DNA of 64,000 nt from Candidatus Pelagisphaera phototrophica (GTDB taxonomy: Bacteria; Verrucomicrobiota; Verrucomicrobiia; Opitutales; Opitutaceae). Below are positions 1 to 9,374 of the stretch, piece after piece (position 1 is the first letter of the stretch; every line of letters starts with the position of its first letter). The stretch is from the NCBI RefSeq assembly GCF_014529625.1, contig NZ_CP076039.1, forward strand, positions 1,736,001-1,800,000, written 5' to 3'. Made by a program: the position numbers and the translations under genes. The notes beneath the pieces are model-generated. The model did not search any database. It was not told the origin of the DNA and saw only the letters and a list, made by a program, of their open reading frames with translations.

Positions 1-948
1 GTGTTCCTCGCTTTGGGAAACGAAGGCAGCATCTTCCAGTCCCAGTAGGCGGACACGAGGGTGGGGCATTTCGGCGGCGACCGATTTGTGGCCAATGTCG
101 AGGCACACAAGGTTTTCTGATGGCTTGCTCAAAACTCGAGTTAGTAGAAAGGCGGCGTGCTGAAAGGGGAGATCTGGGAAGGCGTCGCCGTATCCAAAAT
201 CCCATAGAAGGGTTGTACCTGGACTAAGGTCAACGCCCTCTCGCCTAGCATGAACCGGAAACGTGGGACTTCCTCCAGCGATGATATTGGGAATTGGAAA
301 GGCGGATTCTTCTAGTGAATCGATGAAGGCGTCAACGGCCCCCCAGTCGCACCGGCAATGTTCCGCGCGGTCGCCAATGTTCGAATCGCGAATGTGGCCA
401 TCATAGACATGCAGGCCACCCAGAATGACCGACTTGCTTTGATGTATGCGTTGGTAGAGTTTTTTGGACGCTTCACCGGGAACGATTCCAGTGCGATTCA
501 TACCACAGTTTATATCCAGGTAGATCCCGAGGTTTGCTCCCGATTGGTCGCAAAGGGTCTCGATCGTTTTGAGGGTTTCAGAATTGTCGACGAGAGTGGA
601 GAAGCGTGTATCCGGATACTCCTTCGACAGCTGGACAAGACTCTCTGTAATCGGGCCAACCGGCTGCATGGCCAGCAAAATGTCATTGGCCCGGCAGGTG
701 AGAAGCATTCGCATTTCTGCTAGTGTGGCGCACTTGAACTTCCGCACTCCTTGTTCCTGCTGCAACGCGACGACTTCGGCCATTTTGTGGGTCTTGACAT
801 GCGGTCTGAGTCGCTCGGGTCCAGCCGCAATTTTGATCATGAGCTTGATATTAGCCCGGATTTTTTCGGGAAATATTACGAGTGACGGTGAGGGGACGCC
901 TTCAATTTGGGAGAGCTCGGGAAACTCGTAGTCAGAAGATAGTGCCAT
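1..948 (-). CDS. D-threonine aldolase / D-serine dehydratase-like PLP enzyme (3'-truncated by window edge)
   Basis: The gene runs off the left edge; 316 codons are visible and family members are usually about 370 aa, so the C-terminus is missing. The protein starts MALSSDYEFPELSQIEG and carries RPHVKTHKM near residue 50, the PLP-lysine motif of the alanine racemase-like N-terminal barrel used by D-threonine aldolases and D-serine dehydratases. Further on NPRT-type strands, GLHVYDGHI, and LVCLDIGHKSVAAE match the family. These are cytoplasmic enzymes that cleave or deaminate D-amino acids. The zinc ligands that separate active metal-dependent members lie in the missing C-terminus, so aldolase versus dehydratase cannot be decided. 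It is divergent from the cytochrome gene at 1211 with about 260 bp between them. Confidence 0.8.
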   Translation of the reverse strand, partial: MALSSDYEFPELSQIEGVPSPSLVIFPEKIRANIKLMIKIAAGPERLRPHVKTHKMAEVVALQQEQGVRKFKCATLAEMRMLLTCRANDILLAMQPVGPITESLVQLSKEYPDTRFSTLVDNSETLKTIETLCDQSGANLGIYLDINCGMNRTGIVPGEASKKLYQRIHQSKSVILGGLHVYDGHIRDSNIGDRAEHCRCDWGAVDAFIDSLEESAFPIPNIIAGGSPTFPVHARREGVDLSPGTTLLWDFGYGDAFPDLPFQHAAFLLTRVLSKPSENLVCLDIGHKSVAAEMPHPRVRLLGLEDAAFVSQSEEH

Positions 949-1210
949 TCTTGGTGAAAAAGAAAATTGGTTCGAAGTGGGTGTGAAGACCTGTCAAAAA
1001 GCGATTTTCCGGAATATTTTGCGAGGAGATCAGTACCGTCTAAAAAGGTATTTGGAAATGGGTATAGCTCCAGCCGTATTTAATCCGTCCATAAAAAGTC
1101 GTTCAAACATAATGTCGAGATGTCCATTTGCTCCGCAAGTAGAAGAAACTTCTTTAAAACGGGAGTATGTCGTCTATCAGGTAGTTGAGCGATTTACCTC
1201 GATTGTGCCC

Positions 1211-3661
1211 ATGTTATTATCGAACCGCAGTTTTCTAAAAGTCAGTATCACCGCTGTTTTATCGGGCCTGTCTGGCTCTGCTATATTTGGAAACTCGATT
1301 TCATACGATAAGGAGGTTGCCCCAATTTTGGAGAAATATTGCGTGACCTGCCATGGTCCGGATGAGCGGGAAAACGATCTGCGCGTGGACACTCTCAATC
1401 GGGACTTTGTCAATGGGCGTGATGGGGAAACGTGGCACGATATGCATGATGTCCTCATTTTGGGTGACATGCCGCCGGAGGATGAGCCGCAACCCACGGC
1501 GGCTGAGCGGCAGACCGTTATCGATTGGATAACGGCTAGTCTCGAGCACGCGTCCGAGGTCAAGCGAGCGACCGGAGGGCGAGGGGTAATCAGGCGACTT
1601 ACTCGATACGAATACAATAACACGCTTTCAGATTTGCTAGGAGTTGAGTTGGACTACGCCAAGAACTTGCCTCCGGAAACCGCAGGGCCGGGAGGGTTTC
1701 AAAATGATGGCTCGATCATGGGAATGTCGGGCATGCAGTTGGAGTATTACTTGGACGCAGCGCGAATGGGACTAGATGTGGCTTTGGTCGAAGGACCGCA
1801 GCCGGAACGGTTCTACCACTTTGGCACCTGCAATGTAGATCGACGCTGGAATGCGAAAATCGAGAAAGTTCACACTAACAAGATCCAGCCCGGCAATGCG
1901 TTCATGACGCGGATGATGGAGTATCCGACAAAGGGACCCGTCACGGTGCGGGTGAAAGCCCATGCGAGAATACCGGAAGGCAAGGGCCCGCCTCGCATGC
2001 GGGTACGTATGGGGCTTCGGGCCGACACCTACATTCCCGGCGGGCAAGTGGGCGAGGACATTGACATTTGGGCGACGGAGGACGTCCCCGGAGTCTATGA
2101 GTTCAAGGGACGGCTGGAGCAGTTTAAGAGCGTTCTGGAAACGCCCTCCAATTTCCCTGGGCTCATGATTACCGTGCAAAACGTTTACGACGACGGCTCG
2201 GACAAAATAGAGGTGCTCGACCTTAGGCTAGGAGAACAGGAACGCGAGTTAAACAAGCCCGATCCCGAACAGCCGTGGCTAGTGGTGGACTGGGTAGAAT
2301 TCGTTGCCCCTGATCATGCCGCTTGGCCACCTGAGCATCACCAGAGAATCCTTTTTGCCGGACTCGATATCCCCAAAGACGAGGACGTCTACGCGGAGGA
2401 AGTGTTGCGCCGCTTTATGAGACGAGCCTACCGGCGGCCCGCAACCGATGAAGAGCTCGCTGAGCCACTTCAGTTCTTCAAGGATATCCGGAGCCGGTAC
2501 GACTCGTTCACCGAATCAATCAAGCAGTCCCTGGCGATGGTGCTCATCTCGCCACAATTCCTCTATTTAGTTGAGCCCAGCGACGAGAATAAGGGAGCCC
2601 GATCTTTGACAGCCCATGAAGTGGCGTCGCGCATGTCCTACTTCTTGTGGAGCACGATGCCGGACGAGGCACTTCTCAAGTTGGCTGAAAGTGGCCAACT
2701 CCTCAAGCCGCGAACGCTAAAGAAGGAGGTGCAACGCATGCTAGCCGACCCGCGCTCGGAACGGTTTGTTGGCCAATTCACCGAGCAATGGCTCGATCTG
2801 CGGGCCTTGGAACGCGTCGCGGTCAATCCCGAGTTCTATCCGGAATTCAACAGTCGGGTGATGGCGGACATGCGGCGGGAAACCGAAGCGTTTTTCGAGG
2901 AGATCCTTCGTAACGATGTTTCGGCGCTCAATTTCCTTGATTCAGACTTTACGATGCTCAACGAGCGCCTGGCGAAGCACTATGGGATCGAAGGGGTCGT
3001 TGGTACGGAGATGTTGCGGGTGCCTCTTCCTGAGAATTCGCGTCGGGGCGGCTTGATTACTCAGGCGAGCATGCTGGTGGGCAATTCCACAGGTGAGGAT
3101 TCCCATCCCATCGATCGAGCTGTCTGGATTCTAGAGCGAATCCTAGACGACCCTCCGTCACCCCCTCCTGCTAGTGTGCCAGAGCTAGATCCAGAAACGC
3201 CCGGATTCGCCCAACTGCCTTTGAAGGAGCAACTGGCCATTCATCGTGACAAGACTGCCTGTATTAGCTGCCATAAAAAGATCGACCCATGGGGGATCCC
3301 CTTGGAGGAATTCGATGCGACCGGATTATACCGATCGGAATCGCTTCGGCTCACATCCATGGAAAAGGGCGGGACGCGGACTGAAAAAGCATTTGCCCCG
3401 GTCAAGGCGTCCGACGTGATGCCGGATGGAACCCGGATCGAGGGAGCGGAGTCGCTCAAGGCCTACCTTCTCGACCAGCGGCGGCGCGATTTTGCGAGAG
3501 CCCTTGTGGTGAAGCTGACCTCGTACGGATTGGGTCGAACACTTGAATTTACGGATGAGCCCATCGTTGAGGATCTGACCAACCAATTTGAGGAGCGGGA
3601 TTATCGTCTGGATTATCTTATCGAATCTATTGTACTATCTGATTTGTTTCTAACTCGATAG
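1211..3661 (+). CDS. DUF1592/DUF1588/DUF1585 planctomycete-type cytochrome c protein
   Basis: An 816-aa exported protein. The open frame extends upstream to 977, but the ATG at 1211 is chosen because it begins a signal peptide (MLLSNRSFLKVSITAVLSG). A haem c motif CVTCH sits at residues 44-48 in a PSCyt1-like domain (KEVAPILEKYCVTCHGPD, followed by GDMPPE). Then come a DUF1587-like part (RLTRYEYNNTLSDLLG), DUF1595 (RRFMRRAYRRPATDEEL), DUF1592 (SYFLWSTMPDEALL), DUF1588 with a second haem motif CISCHKKIDPWG near residue 684, and DUF1585 at the end (VVKLTSYGLGRTLEF). This domain string is typical of PVC bacteria and the function is not established; a periplasmic electron-transfer or oxidative role in polymer degradation is inferred. 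It is followed 18 bp later by its usual DUF1552 partner. Confidence 0.9.
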   Translation: MLLSNRSFLKVSITAVLSGLSGSAIFGNSISYDKEVAPILEKYCVTCHGPDERENDLRVDTLNRDFVNGRDGETWHDMHDVLILGDMPPEDEPQPTAAERQTVIDWITASLEHASEVKRATGGRGVIRRLTRYEYNNTLSDLLGVELDYAKNLPPETAGPGGFQNDGSIMGMSGMQLEYYLDAARMGLDVALVEGPQPERFYHFGTCNVDRRWNAKIEKVHTNKIQPGNAFMTRMMEYPTKGPVTVRVKAHARIPEGKGPPRMRVRMGLRADTYIPGGQVGEDIDIWATEDVPGVYEFKGRLEQFKSVLETPSNFPGLMITVQNVYDDGSDKIEVLDLRLGEQERELNKPDPEQPWLVVDWVEFVAPDHAAWPPEHHQRILFAGLDIPKDEDVYAEEVLRRFMRRAYRRPATDEELAEPLQFFKDIRSRYDSFTESIKQSLAMVLISPQFLYLVEPSDENKGARSLTAHEVASRMSYFLWSTMPDEALLKLAESGQLLKPRTLKKEVQRMLADPRSERFVGQFTEQWLDLRALERVAVNPEFYPEFNSRVMADMRRETEAFFEEILRNDVSALNFLDSDFTMLNERLAKHYGIEGVVGTEMLRVPLPENSRRGGLITQASMLVGNSTGEDSHPIDRAVWILERILDDPPSPPPASVPELDPETPGFAQLPLKEQLAIHRDKTACISCHKKIDPWGIPLEEFDATGLYRSESLRLTSMEKGGTRTEKAFAPVKASDVMPDGTRIEGAESLKAYLLDQRRRDFARALVVKLTSYGLGRTLEFTDEPIVEDLTNQFEERDYRLDYLIESIVLSDLFLTR

Positions 3662-3679
3662 TTACAGGAGGGCGTTATT

Positions 3680-5026
3680 ATGGCAGAAAAATCATGTTAC
3701 ATAAACCGTAGAACTTTTCTCAAAGGGACGGGTGTCGCCTTGGCCTTGCCCTTCCTGGACTGTATGCGAACCCCCGCCCACGCGGGGAAATCAGCGGGAG
3801 CGGGACTGCCCAAACGACTCTGTGCGATCCACTTCCCCTACGGTGCCAGCGTGCCCGCTGAAGATCACGAAGATCGCGAATGGGGATGGTTCCCTGTTCG
3901 AGAAGGATCCGGATTTCGTTTCACGAAGGTGCTGCAGTCAATGGAGCCTCTTCGTAAGTACACGACCATGATTGGCGGGCTTTCGCATCCGACCGGTCGT
4001 CACATTGGCGGGCATGATACGGGCGATATATTCCTGACCGGCGCGGACTTTAGCGGGGCAAATTTCACAAACACTGTTTCCTTCGATCAAATTGCGGCGG
4101 CCAAGATTGGCCACGAAACGCGTTTTGCATCTCTCGCACTATCCAGTGATGGGGGCATCGGCATGCCGACGCGCTCCAAGACGCTTTCCTTCACTCAGTC
4201 GGGCCAACCGATTCCTGGCTTGGACAAGCCGCAGCAGATATTCGATAGCCTCTTCGGAATTGACGGGGGAACGATCGCCGAACGGCGTCGGCGCCTCCAA
4301 ACTGAGACAAGCTTGCTGGATCGAGTGATGGATCAGTCCAAGTTTCTTCGCAACAAACTGGGCAGGCAGGATCAGGAAAAGTATGACGAGTACTTGACCT
4401 CTGTGCGCGACATAGAGCAGCGGGTGGTTCGAAGTCAGGAGTGGCTGGATATTCCCAAGCCAAAGGTTGATGCGTCTGAGCTCAATTTGGAGGTTACTCA
4501 AGAGGCACCTTTGGAGTATATGGAGACCATGTACGATCTCATGTACTTGGCGTTTAGAACCGATTCGACTCGAGCTATCACCTACATGCTCGGAGCGATG
4601 AACGGCGAAACTTCGAACCAGTTCTCCAAGGCGTTGGGATTGGGCAGTCAGCACGAGCTCGCTCATGGAGCCGGCAAGCCGGGTGGGTTCATCCGCCAAG
4701 GTACTTGGAATATCTGTTTAGCCGAAAACCTGGCTCGCTTTCTGCAAAAGATGGCAGACACCCCAGAGGGGGATGGTAGTTTGCTCGACAATACGACGGT
4801 ACTCTTTGGCACTTCCAATAGTCGCACCCACAATAATCACAACTATCCACTTATATTGGCGGGTGGTGGCAATATGGGCTTCAAGCACAATCAGTACCTC
4901 TCCTACGGAAAAGGTGGTGAGGATGTGCCCATGTCCAACTTGCTCTTTACGATGCTCAATCGCATGAATATCACCGATACGCGATTCTCGGATAGCCAAG
5001 GCGATCTGTCGGACCTGTATGTATGA
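3680..5026 (+). CDS. DUF1552 Tat-exported protein
   Basis: A 448-aa protein whose N-terminus MAEKSCYINRRTFLKG-TGVALALPFLDCM is a twin-arginine signal (R10-R11), so it is probably exported folded. The body has the DUF1552 pattern (HFPYGASVP, GGLSHPTGRHIGGHDTGD, FGTSNSRTHNNHNYPLILAGGG). DUF1552 belongs with DUF1501 to the alkaline phosphatase/sulfatase-like fold group, but no catalytic activity has been assigned. It starts 18 bp after the DUF1592 cytochrome gene, the pairing seen throughout Planctomycetota and Verrucomicrobiota, so the two are likely co-transcribed and act together outside the cytoplasm. The nucleophile residue of true sulfatases (CxPxR) is absent. Confidence 0.9.
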   Translation: MAEKSCYINRRTFLKGTGVALALPFLDCMRTPAHAGKSAGAGLPKRLCAIHFPYGASVPAEDHEDREWGWFPVREGSGFRFTKVLQSMEPLRKYTTMIGGLSHPTGRHIGGHDTGDIFLTGADFSGANFTNTVSFDQIAAAKIGHETRFASLALSSDGGIGMPTRSKTLSFTQSGQPIPGLDKPQQIFDSLFGIDGGTIAERRRRLQTETSLLDRVMDQSKFLRNKLGRQDQEKYDEYLTSVRDIEQRVVRSQEWLDIPKPKVDASELNLEVTQEAPLEYMETMYDLMYLAFRTDSTRAITYMLGAMNGETSNQFSKALGLGSQHELAHGAGKPGGFIRQGTWNICLAENLARFLQKMADTPEGDGSLLDNTTVLFGTSNSRTHNNHNYPLILAGGGNMGFKHNQYLSYGKGGEDVPMSNLLFTMLNRMNITDTRFSDSQGDLSDLYV

Positions 5027-5157
5027 GTTGAATCCGAGCATCGTGCCCGCTACCCGGCCCTACCCGCGATGCCAGAGCAACCGAACTAAATCTGTATTGG
5101 AGCCACCTGTTGGTTAAAGGGATCTATCGGAAGGGGTATTGCGTGCGTTAACCTATT

Positions 5158-5229
5158 GCAGGAGCGGCTTTACACCGCGATTTTTGGATGTTGGAGTTGA
5201 TGAGTATCGCGGTGTAAAGCCGCTCCTAC
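5158..5229. repeat. REP family 1 head-to-head pair (GTAGGAGCGGC type)
   Basis: Two 24-nt arms at 5158-5181 and 5206-5229 are inverted copies of each other with one difference (GCAGGAGCGG.. against GTAGGAGCGG.., both ending ..CACCGCGAT when read outward to inward). Each arm also has an internal small stem (GCGG..CCGC). It lies between the convergent ends of the DUF1552 gene and the lipoprotein gene, so it could also act as a bidirectional terminator-like hairpin. Related arms occur at 8066, 32935 and 58143. Confidence 0.8.
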
Positions 5230-5280
5230 GTTTAGTCCACTAAGGTGAGTATTCAAATATTTGTTGTCCCAATCAATCTT

Positions 5281-6471
5281 TCAGAATCGGTTCTGGGCGA
5301 TGATCTGCTTGAGTCGGTTCTTTAGGTCCTCGCCCGTCTCGTAGATCATTTGCTCGTTAGATGGGAAGGGAATGATGGTGTGTTCGAGGAGTCCTCGATC
5401 ATGGTGGCTCAGGGCTCGTCTATCTCCTTGGTGGGTACAGTAGTGGTGCTTGAATATGTGCTCACTCGCTAGAGGGAAACTGGAAAGGTTCTCTCGGCCT
5501 TGGAATGCGCGATATTCAACTTTACCCTCTATAGCCACTGACTTTGACTGAGTGAATTCAGTCACGACCGAGCGAGAGGTCACAAATTTGTCCACCTTGA
5601 TGTCGTTACCTTGGGCGTCCCTGGCGACATTTCCGTTTTTGTCGAGCTTGTATTCGAAGCCGTCCTTGATCCGCTTCTCTCTGATAAGCTCTTTTTCGTA
5701 TATCCTCTCCGGACTGACGACGATGTCTCTGATCGTCAGAACCATCTCATAGTCATAGTCGATGTTCTCGATGTAGTTATTGTGGTAAACGGACCAGGAT
5801 TGGTTACCGTTTAGCTGGTAGGCTTCGAAATCGAGTAAATCGTCTTCGAGGCGTTTGGGCAAAGTGGCGTTGGATGCGTTTACGGTTTTGACCAAGACAA
5901 AGTCGGTCCCGAGGTAGTGGGCCTCTTTTATCAGGTTTCGAGTTTCTTTGTAGTTTGGGTTTATTTCATCTAGGTAGTTAAGATTCTCGTACGCAACGCG
6001 CACCTGGGGTTTGTCCTTGGTGGCGAGTAATTCGGTTGCATGACGGTAGAGGTGTTCGGAAAGGCGGTTTCTCGAGTCGAGTAGGGAGCCATTGTAATTG
6101 ACGATATCAAAATGAGCCTCTCGTCCCTGATCGGCGATGTAGAGAGGCAGCAATGGCATGATGTATTCCTGTCTATTTTGAAGCGATTGATAGGTGTTGA
6201 ATAGCTCTTCAAGAGCCGTTCCACTTTGGTCCATTCGCAATCTTTCGAGATTCCGATTGTCGCGATTAACGGCCTTGGCGAAGGCCTCTTCCAAAATAAG
6301 GATGTAATCGGCCGACTTCTTTTTCGTTCGGCTTTCCCGCAGGTTTTCGACGGAGTTTCGGATCGCCCGTTCGTAGTTTCCTGAAGCGACATGGACTTGG
6401 GTCTCTTTCAGGGTGTTGCACCCGACTAGGATTAGGGTGAGGAGGGCAAGAAATGGTGTTGTCGACTTCAT
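5281..6471 (-). CDS. Lipoprotein of unknown function, possibly helical-repeat
   Basis: A 396-aa protein with a clear lipoprotein signal: a charged start, a hydrophobic stretch and the lipobox LVGC (Cys18). The N-terminal 200 residues are mostly helical with TPR-like spacing (GNYERAIRNSVENLR, AFAKAVNRDNRNLERLR, LATKDKPQVRVAYENLNYLDEINPNYKETRNLI). The C-terminal half looks like mixed strands with VVSPERIYEKELIREKRIKDGFEYKLDKNGN. I do not recognise a named family. The gene stands alone, convergent with the DUF1552 gene and divergent from the esterase, which suggests an independent unit. Anchoring in the inner or outer membrane is inferred from the lipobox only. Confidence 0.75.
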   Translation of the reverse strand: MKSTTPFLALLTLILVGCNTLKETQVHVASGNYERAIRNSVENLRESRTKKKSADYILILEEAFAKAVNRDNRNLERLRMDQSGTALEELFNTYQSLQNRQEYIMPLLPLYIADQGREAHFDIVNYNGSLLDSRNRLSEHLYRHATELLATKDKPQVRVAYENLNYLDEINPNYKETRNLIKEAHYLGTDFVLVKTVNASNATLPKRLEDDLLDFEAYQLNGNQSWSVYHNNYIENIDYDYEMVLTIRDIVVSPERIYEKELIREKRIKDGFEYKLDKNGNVARDAQGNDIKVDKFVTSRSVVTEFTQSKSVAIEGKVEYRAFQGRENLSSFPLASEHIFKHHYCTHQGDRRALSHHDRGLLEHTIIPFPSNEQMIYETGEDLKNRLKQIIAQNRF

Positions 6472-6772
6472 TTTAGATTGGGGACAATGATTTACTATCG
6501 GAATGGAAGGGATATGCTGTCGTATCAGGCTGTTTTAAAAGAAAAATTTCACAGAGATGTGATTGTAAGACGTTGATGGGTTGGGACTTATTCGCCAATT
6601 TTAGAGGAATATACCGGGACGAGGCTGCGGTTTGGGCTGTTTGCTGGGTAATCCCCTTATGGGCAATGGGATGCAGGCGGTTGAAATCGCTTGCTAGGTC
6701 GGGGGGTCGAAATCAAGGTGATTGTCGTGCAAATCCTATTTCTGGATTCAATACCCCCTCTTTAAGGACCCT
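6472..6772. other. Divergent intergenic region with no recognised element
   Basis: 301 bp between the lipoprotein gene and the esterase gene. Apart from an AAGGA ribosome binding site at 6764-6768 (4 nt before the ATG at 6773) I see no repeat, terminator or operator that I can support. Confidence 0.5.
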
Positions 6773-7981
6773 ATGAATACTCATGCTAAGTTCTTGTCAT
6801 TCCTCGCTGTACTAGGAATCTCCGTTGGCGTTTTTGCTACCGTAGACACCGACCCATTGTTTCTTCACGAAGTGATTACCAAGGATCAGTTGAGAAAGGG
6901 GCATCACTGGACTCCAGGGGAAGCGAACCTGAAAATGAAGGAGTACGGAGGGACATGGAAGGACAAGGCTTCGTGGGAAAATAGAGCGGCTTCGATTCGC
7001 AAGGGTATCTTGAAAGGGCTATATTGGAACAAGATGCCGCAAATTGAAGGGAACTTTAATCCTATTATCCACAGTCGGCGGGAGATGGATGGCTACGTAG
7101 TTCAAAATATCGCCATTCAGAGCTTCCCAGGTTACTATATCACGGGGAATCTGTATTCGCCCTTGAAACCCGCTGAGCGGAATCCCGCTATTCTCTGTCC
7201 GCATGGGCATCTGGCAGACAAGCGATTGAAAGAAGACGTACAAAAACGGAGTGCTTCCTTTGCCCGATTAGGAGCGATCGTTTTTGCCTACGACATGGTC
7301 GGTTACGCGGAGGCAACCCAAACCACCCATAAAATGCCCATTGCTGCCTTGTTGCAGACGTGGAACAGTAAGAGGGTTTTGGACTATTTGGTTTCGCGGT
7401 CGGACGTGGACAGTTCCCGAATTGGCATGACCGGTGGCTCAGGCGGAGGCACACAGACATTTGTTCTGACGGCGATTGATGATCGCATAACTGTATCCGC
7501 TCCCGTAGTACAAGTATCGGCTCATTTCTTTGGAGGCTGCGTTTGCGAGAGCGGTATGCCGATTCATAAGGGAGTAGAATATGAGACGAACAATGTGGAA
7601 ATTGCCGCTATGGCAGCGCCGCGACCCTTGTTGCTCGTTTCCAACGGAGCTGATTGGACGCGTAACTCACCGCGAATTGAGTATCCCTATATACGGAGCG
7701 TTTATGCTCTGTATGACGCCGAACATAATGCGGAGCATGTCCATTTGTTTAATGAAGGCCATGACTATGGCTATTCCAAGCGGACATCAGTCTATCCGTT
7801 CTTTGCCCATCATCTGGGGCTCAACTACAAGCGAATCCCTTACGATAACGGATTCGACGAGAGCTTCGTGACGGTGATGCCGCGAGAGGAGCTCTATGTC
7901 TTTGATGAAGACCATCCTAGACCAGCAGATGCTCTTATTGGCGATAATGCGGTAATGGACTATTTGGGTTTTGAAAGGTAG
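6773..7981 (+). CDS. Exported alpha/beta-hydrolase, acetyl xylan esterase-like
   Basis: A 402-aa protein. The ATG at 6773 is preferred over the longer frame from 6722 because AAGGA lies 4 nt before it and a signal peptide follows (MNTHAKFLSFLAVLGISVGVFA). The alpha/beta-hydrolase core is clear: CPHGHLADK, FAYDMVGYAEA, the nucleophile elbow GGSGG with Ser223, an acid candidate at D294 (SNGADWT) and the catalytic His330 in NEGHDYG. The fold resembles the acetyl xylan esterase / glucuronoyl-esterase-like group of polysaccharide-tailoring enzymes; the exact ester is not predictable. It is followed by a mutarotase-like gene and a sugar ABC transporter, which fits a role in deacylating plant or algal glycans. 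Confidence 0.8.
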   Translation: MNTHAKFLSFLAVLGISVGVFATVDTDPLFLHEVITKDQLRKGHHWTPGEANLKMKEYGGTWKDKASWENRAASIRKGILKGLYWNKMPQIEGNFNPIIHSRREMDGYVVQNIAIQSFPGYYITGNLYSPLKPAERNPAILCPHGHLADKRLKEDVQKRSASFARLGAIVFAYDMVGYAEATQTTHKMPIAALLQTWNSKRVLDYLVSRSDVDSSRIGMTGGSGGGTQTFVLTAIDDRITVSAPVVQVSAHFFGGCVCESGMPIHKGVEYETNNVEIAAMAAPRPLLLVSNGADWTRNSPRIEYPYIRSVYALYDAEHNAEHVHLFNEGHDYGYSKRTSVYPFFAHHLGLNYKRIPYDNGFDESFVTVMPREELYVFDEDHPRPADALIGDNAVMDYLGFER

Positions 7982-8025
7982 GCAGGGGGATATGGAGATG
8001 AAGATTTTTACGAGAAGACTTATTT

Positions 8026-8089
8026 GTAAGAGCCCCGATTTGTCGGGGCGATATATGCTAACAGAATCGCGGCATGAAGCCGCTCCTAC
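8026..8089. repeat. REP pair at the 5' side of the mutarotase gene
   Basis: 8026-8052 reads GTAAGAGCCCCG..CGGGGCGAT, a hairpin with a CCCCGA/TCGGGG stem. 8066-8089 is an inverted family 1 arm (ATCGCGGCATG..GCTCCTAC). The two share the GTA(A/G)GAGC..GCGAT frame and point at each other, forming a BIME-like pair. The open frame that starts at 7971 reads through it, which argues that the true start of the mutarotase gene lies downstream. Confidence 0.75.
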
Positions 8090-8141
8090 GGGAAAAGGCA
8101 ATGATTTCCACCGTTGGGCGAGCGCTTGCTCAGTACTGCGT

Positions 8142-9140
8142 ATGGGGGCGGATTCGGATAACGCGGCACATTGCAAGCGTTGGTCATGTGTAATGGTAGT
8201 TTTTTCGCTTTTGTTGGCAATGGTGGTGCTTCCAATTGCATCCTTTGGTTCCAAGATCGTTTCGATTGAAAACGATACTTTACGAGTTTCGATTAACGCC
8301 CGAGGAGCGGAGCTTTGGAGCATACGTCACAAAGAATCAGATACGGAGTATTTGTGGCAAGGGAAGCCTGAATATTGGGTAAATCGAGCTCCAGTGATGT
8401 TTCCGGTTAATGTTCGCTTCAAAGACAATCGCTTTTCTTACAAGGGAGATTCCTACGAGATCCCAAAAATGGGGATGGCTGTATATTCCGACTTTGAGGT
8501 TGAGAAAAGCCGGGATGGATGCTCCGTCGTTTTCTTACTTAAGTCGAATGAGGAAACACAGAAGCGATACCCATTTGATTTTGTCTTCAAGGTGATCTAC
8601 CGATTGAAGGGGAATCGATTGGCCAACGAGTTTGTGATAGAGAACGAGGGAGGTGAAACAATGTATTTTGCTACGGGTGGTCACCCCGGGTTTAATTGTC
8701 CATTTGTGGATGGCAGGGATCGGAGTGATTATCAGATTAGCTTTTCAAAGAAATTGTCGGTAAAACGTAGTGAAATTGTGGATAGTTTAATCCAGAAAAC
8801 GGAGGTACCCTTTTTGAATAACGAAGACTCTTTTACTTTGGACGATTCCCGTATCCCCAATGGGGGAATGTTTCAGAAAGACATGAAAGCGAGAAAGATT
8901 AGTATCGGGAGGACAGGGGAAGCACCATACCTAACGCTAGATTTGGGTGATTTTCCCAACGTTAATCTCTGGTCCCCTCCAGGGATGCCCTTTGTCTGTA
9001 TCGAGCCGATGGTGAGCCATCACGATCTGCAGGATTCGCCGATGGACATCGAGGAGAAGTCTTATTTGATTCCCTTAGAGCCGGGAAAGACAAAACGGTA
9101 CGCTTTCTCCGTGATTGTTAACCACAACGGGACTTTGTAG
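8142..9140 (+). CDS. Aldose 1-epimerase (galactose mutarotase-like) family protein
   Basis: 332 aa from ATG 8142, or 315 aa from ATG 8193. The frame is open from 7971, but that extension is translated REP DNA, so a downstream start is chosen; the hydrophobic segment MVVFSLLLAMVVLPIAS would be a signal peptide or anchor, preceded by KR if 8142 is used. The body matches the aldose-1-epimerase fold: RVSINARGAELWSIRHKES near the start, the catalytic-type GGHPGFNCPF, SPPGMPFVCIEPM and the C-terminal LEPGKTKRYAF. The family interconverts sugar anomers or hexose-6-phosphate anomers. An exported form is unusual and may process oligosaccharide ends outside the cell. It lies between the esterase and the sugar transporter genes. 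Confidence 0.8.
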   Translation: MGADSDNAAHCKRWSCVMVVFSLLLAMVVLPIASFGSKIVSIENDTLRVSINARGAELWSIRHKESDTEYLWQGKPEYWVNRAPVMFPVNVRFKDNRFSYKGDSYEIPKMGMAVYSDFEVEKSRDGCSVVFLLKSNEETQKRYPFDFVFKVIYRLKGNRLANEFVIENEGGETMYFATGGHPGFNCPFVDGRDRSDYQISFSKKLSVKRSEIVDSLIQKTEVPFLNNEDSFTLDDSRIPNGGMFQKDMKARKISIGRTGEAPYLTLDLGDFPNVNLWSPPGMPFVCIEPMVSHHDLQDSPMDIEEKSYLIPLEPGKTKRYAFSVIVNHNGTL

Positions 9141-9160
9141 GGAGTTAGGCTGCCTGGGAC

Positions 9161-9304
9161 CGCCGAGCCCCAGCGCGGCAGCAAACGTTTGTGTTTGCCA
9201 AGCTGGGGCGTGGCGTTCGCGGAGATCGAGCTATCTATTTAGGCAGGCACCATGCCGCGTTGGTTGAGCTTCTAACGCGGACTGCCGGAACGCCAGCCCC
9301 TACC
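9161..9304. repeat. Composite hairpin repeat block between mutarotase and ABC genes
   Basis: 9161-9216 forms a long hairpin (CGCC ga GCCCCAGC ... GCTGGGGC gt GGCG, with an inner GCAAAC/GTTTGC stem). 9246-9304 contains a second structured unit: CCGCGTT ... AACGCGG around the loop GGTTGAGCTTCT, followed by GGACTGCCGG..CCAGCCCCTACC. The second unit is repeated at 13676-13734 with compensating changes in the stem. The block could attenuate transcription between the two genes (inference). Confidence 0.75.
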
Positions 9305-9374
9305 TTGGGTTGTCTCAAAGCTTGCTCTTGCCTGGCAATTTTCTGATACCCGTGACGATTTCGTTTAATCCTCT

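Noticed and set aside
358-931. Forward open frames over the first kilobase
   Set aside because: They lie opposite the well-supported PLP enzyme gene on the minus strand and have no motifs or start signals.
977-1210. N-terminal extension of the DUF1592 protein
   Set aside because: The extension has no family similarity; the ATG at 1211 begins a typical signal peptide directly before the haem domain.
6573-6776. A 67-codon frame before the esterase
   Set aside because: No motif, no ribosome binding site, and it overlaps the real start region of the esterase.
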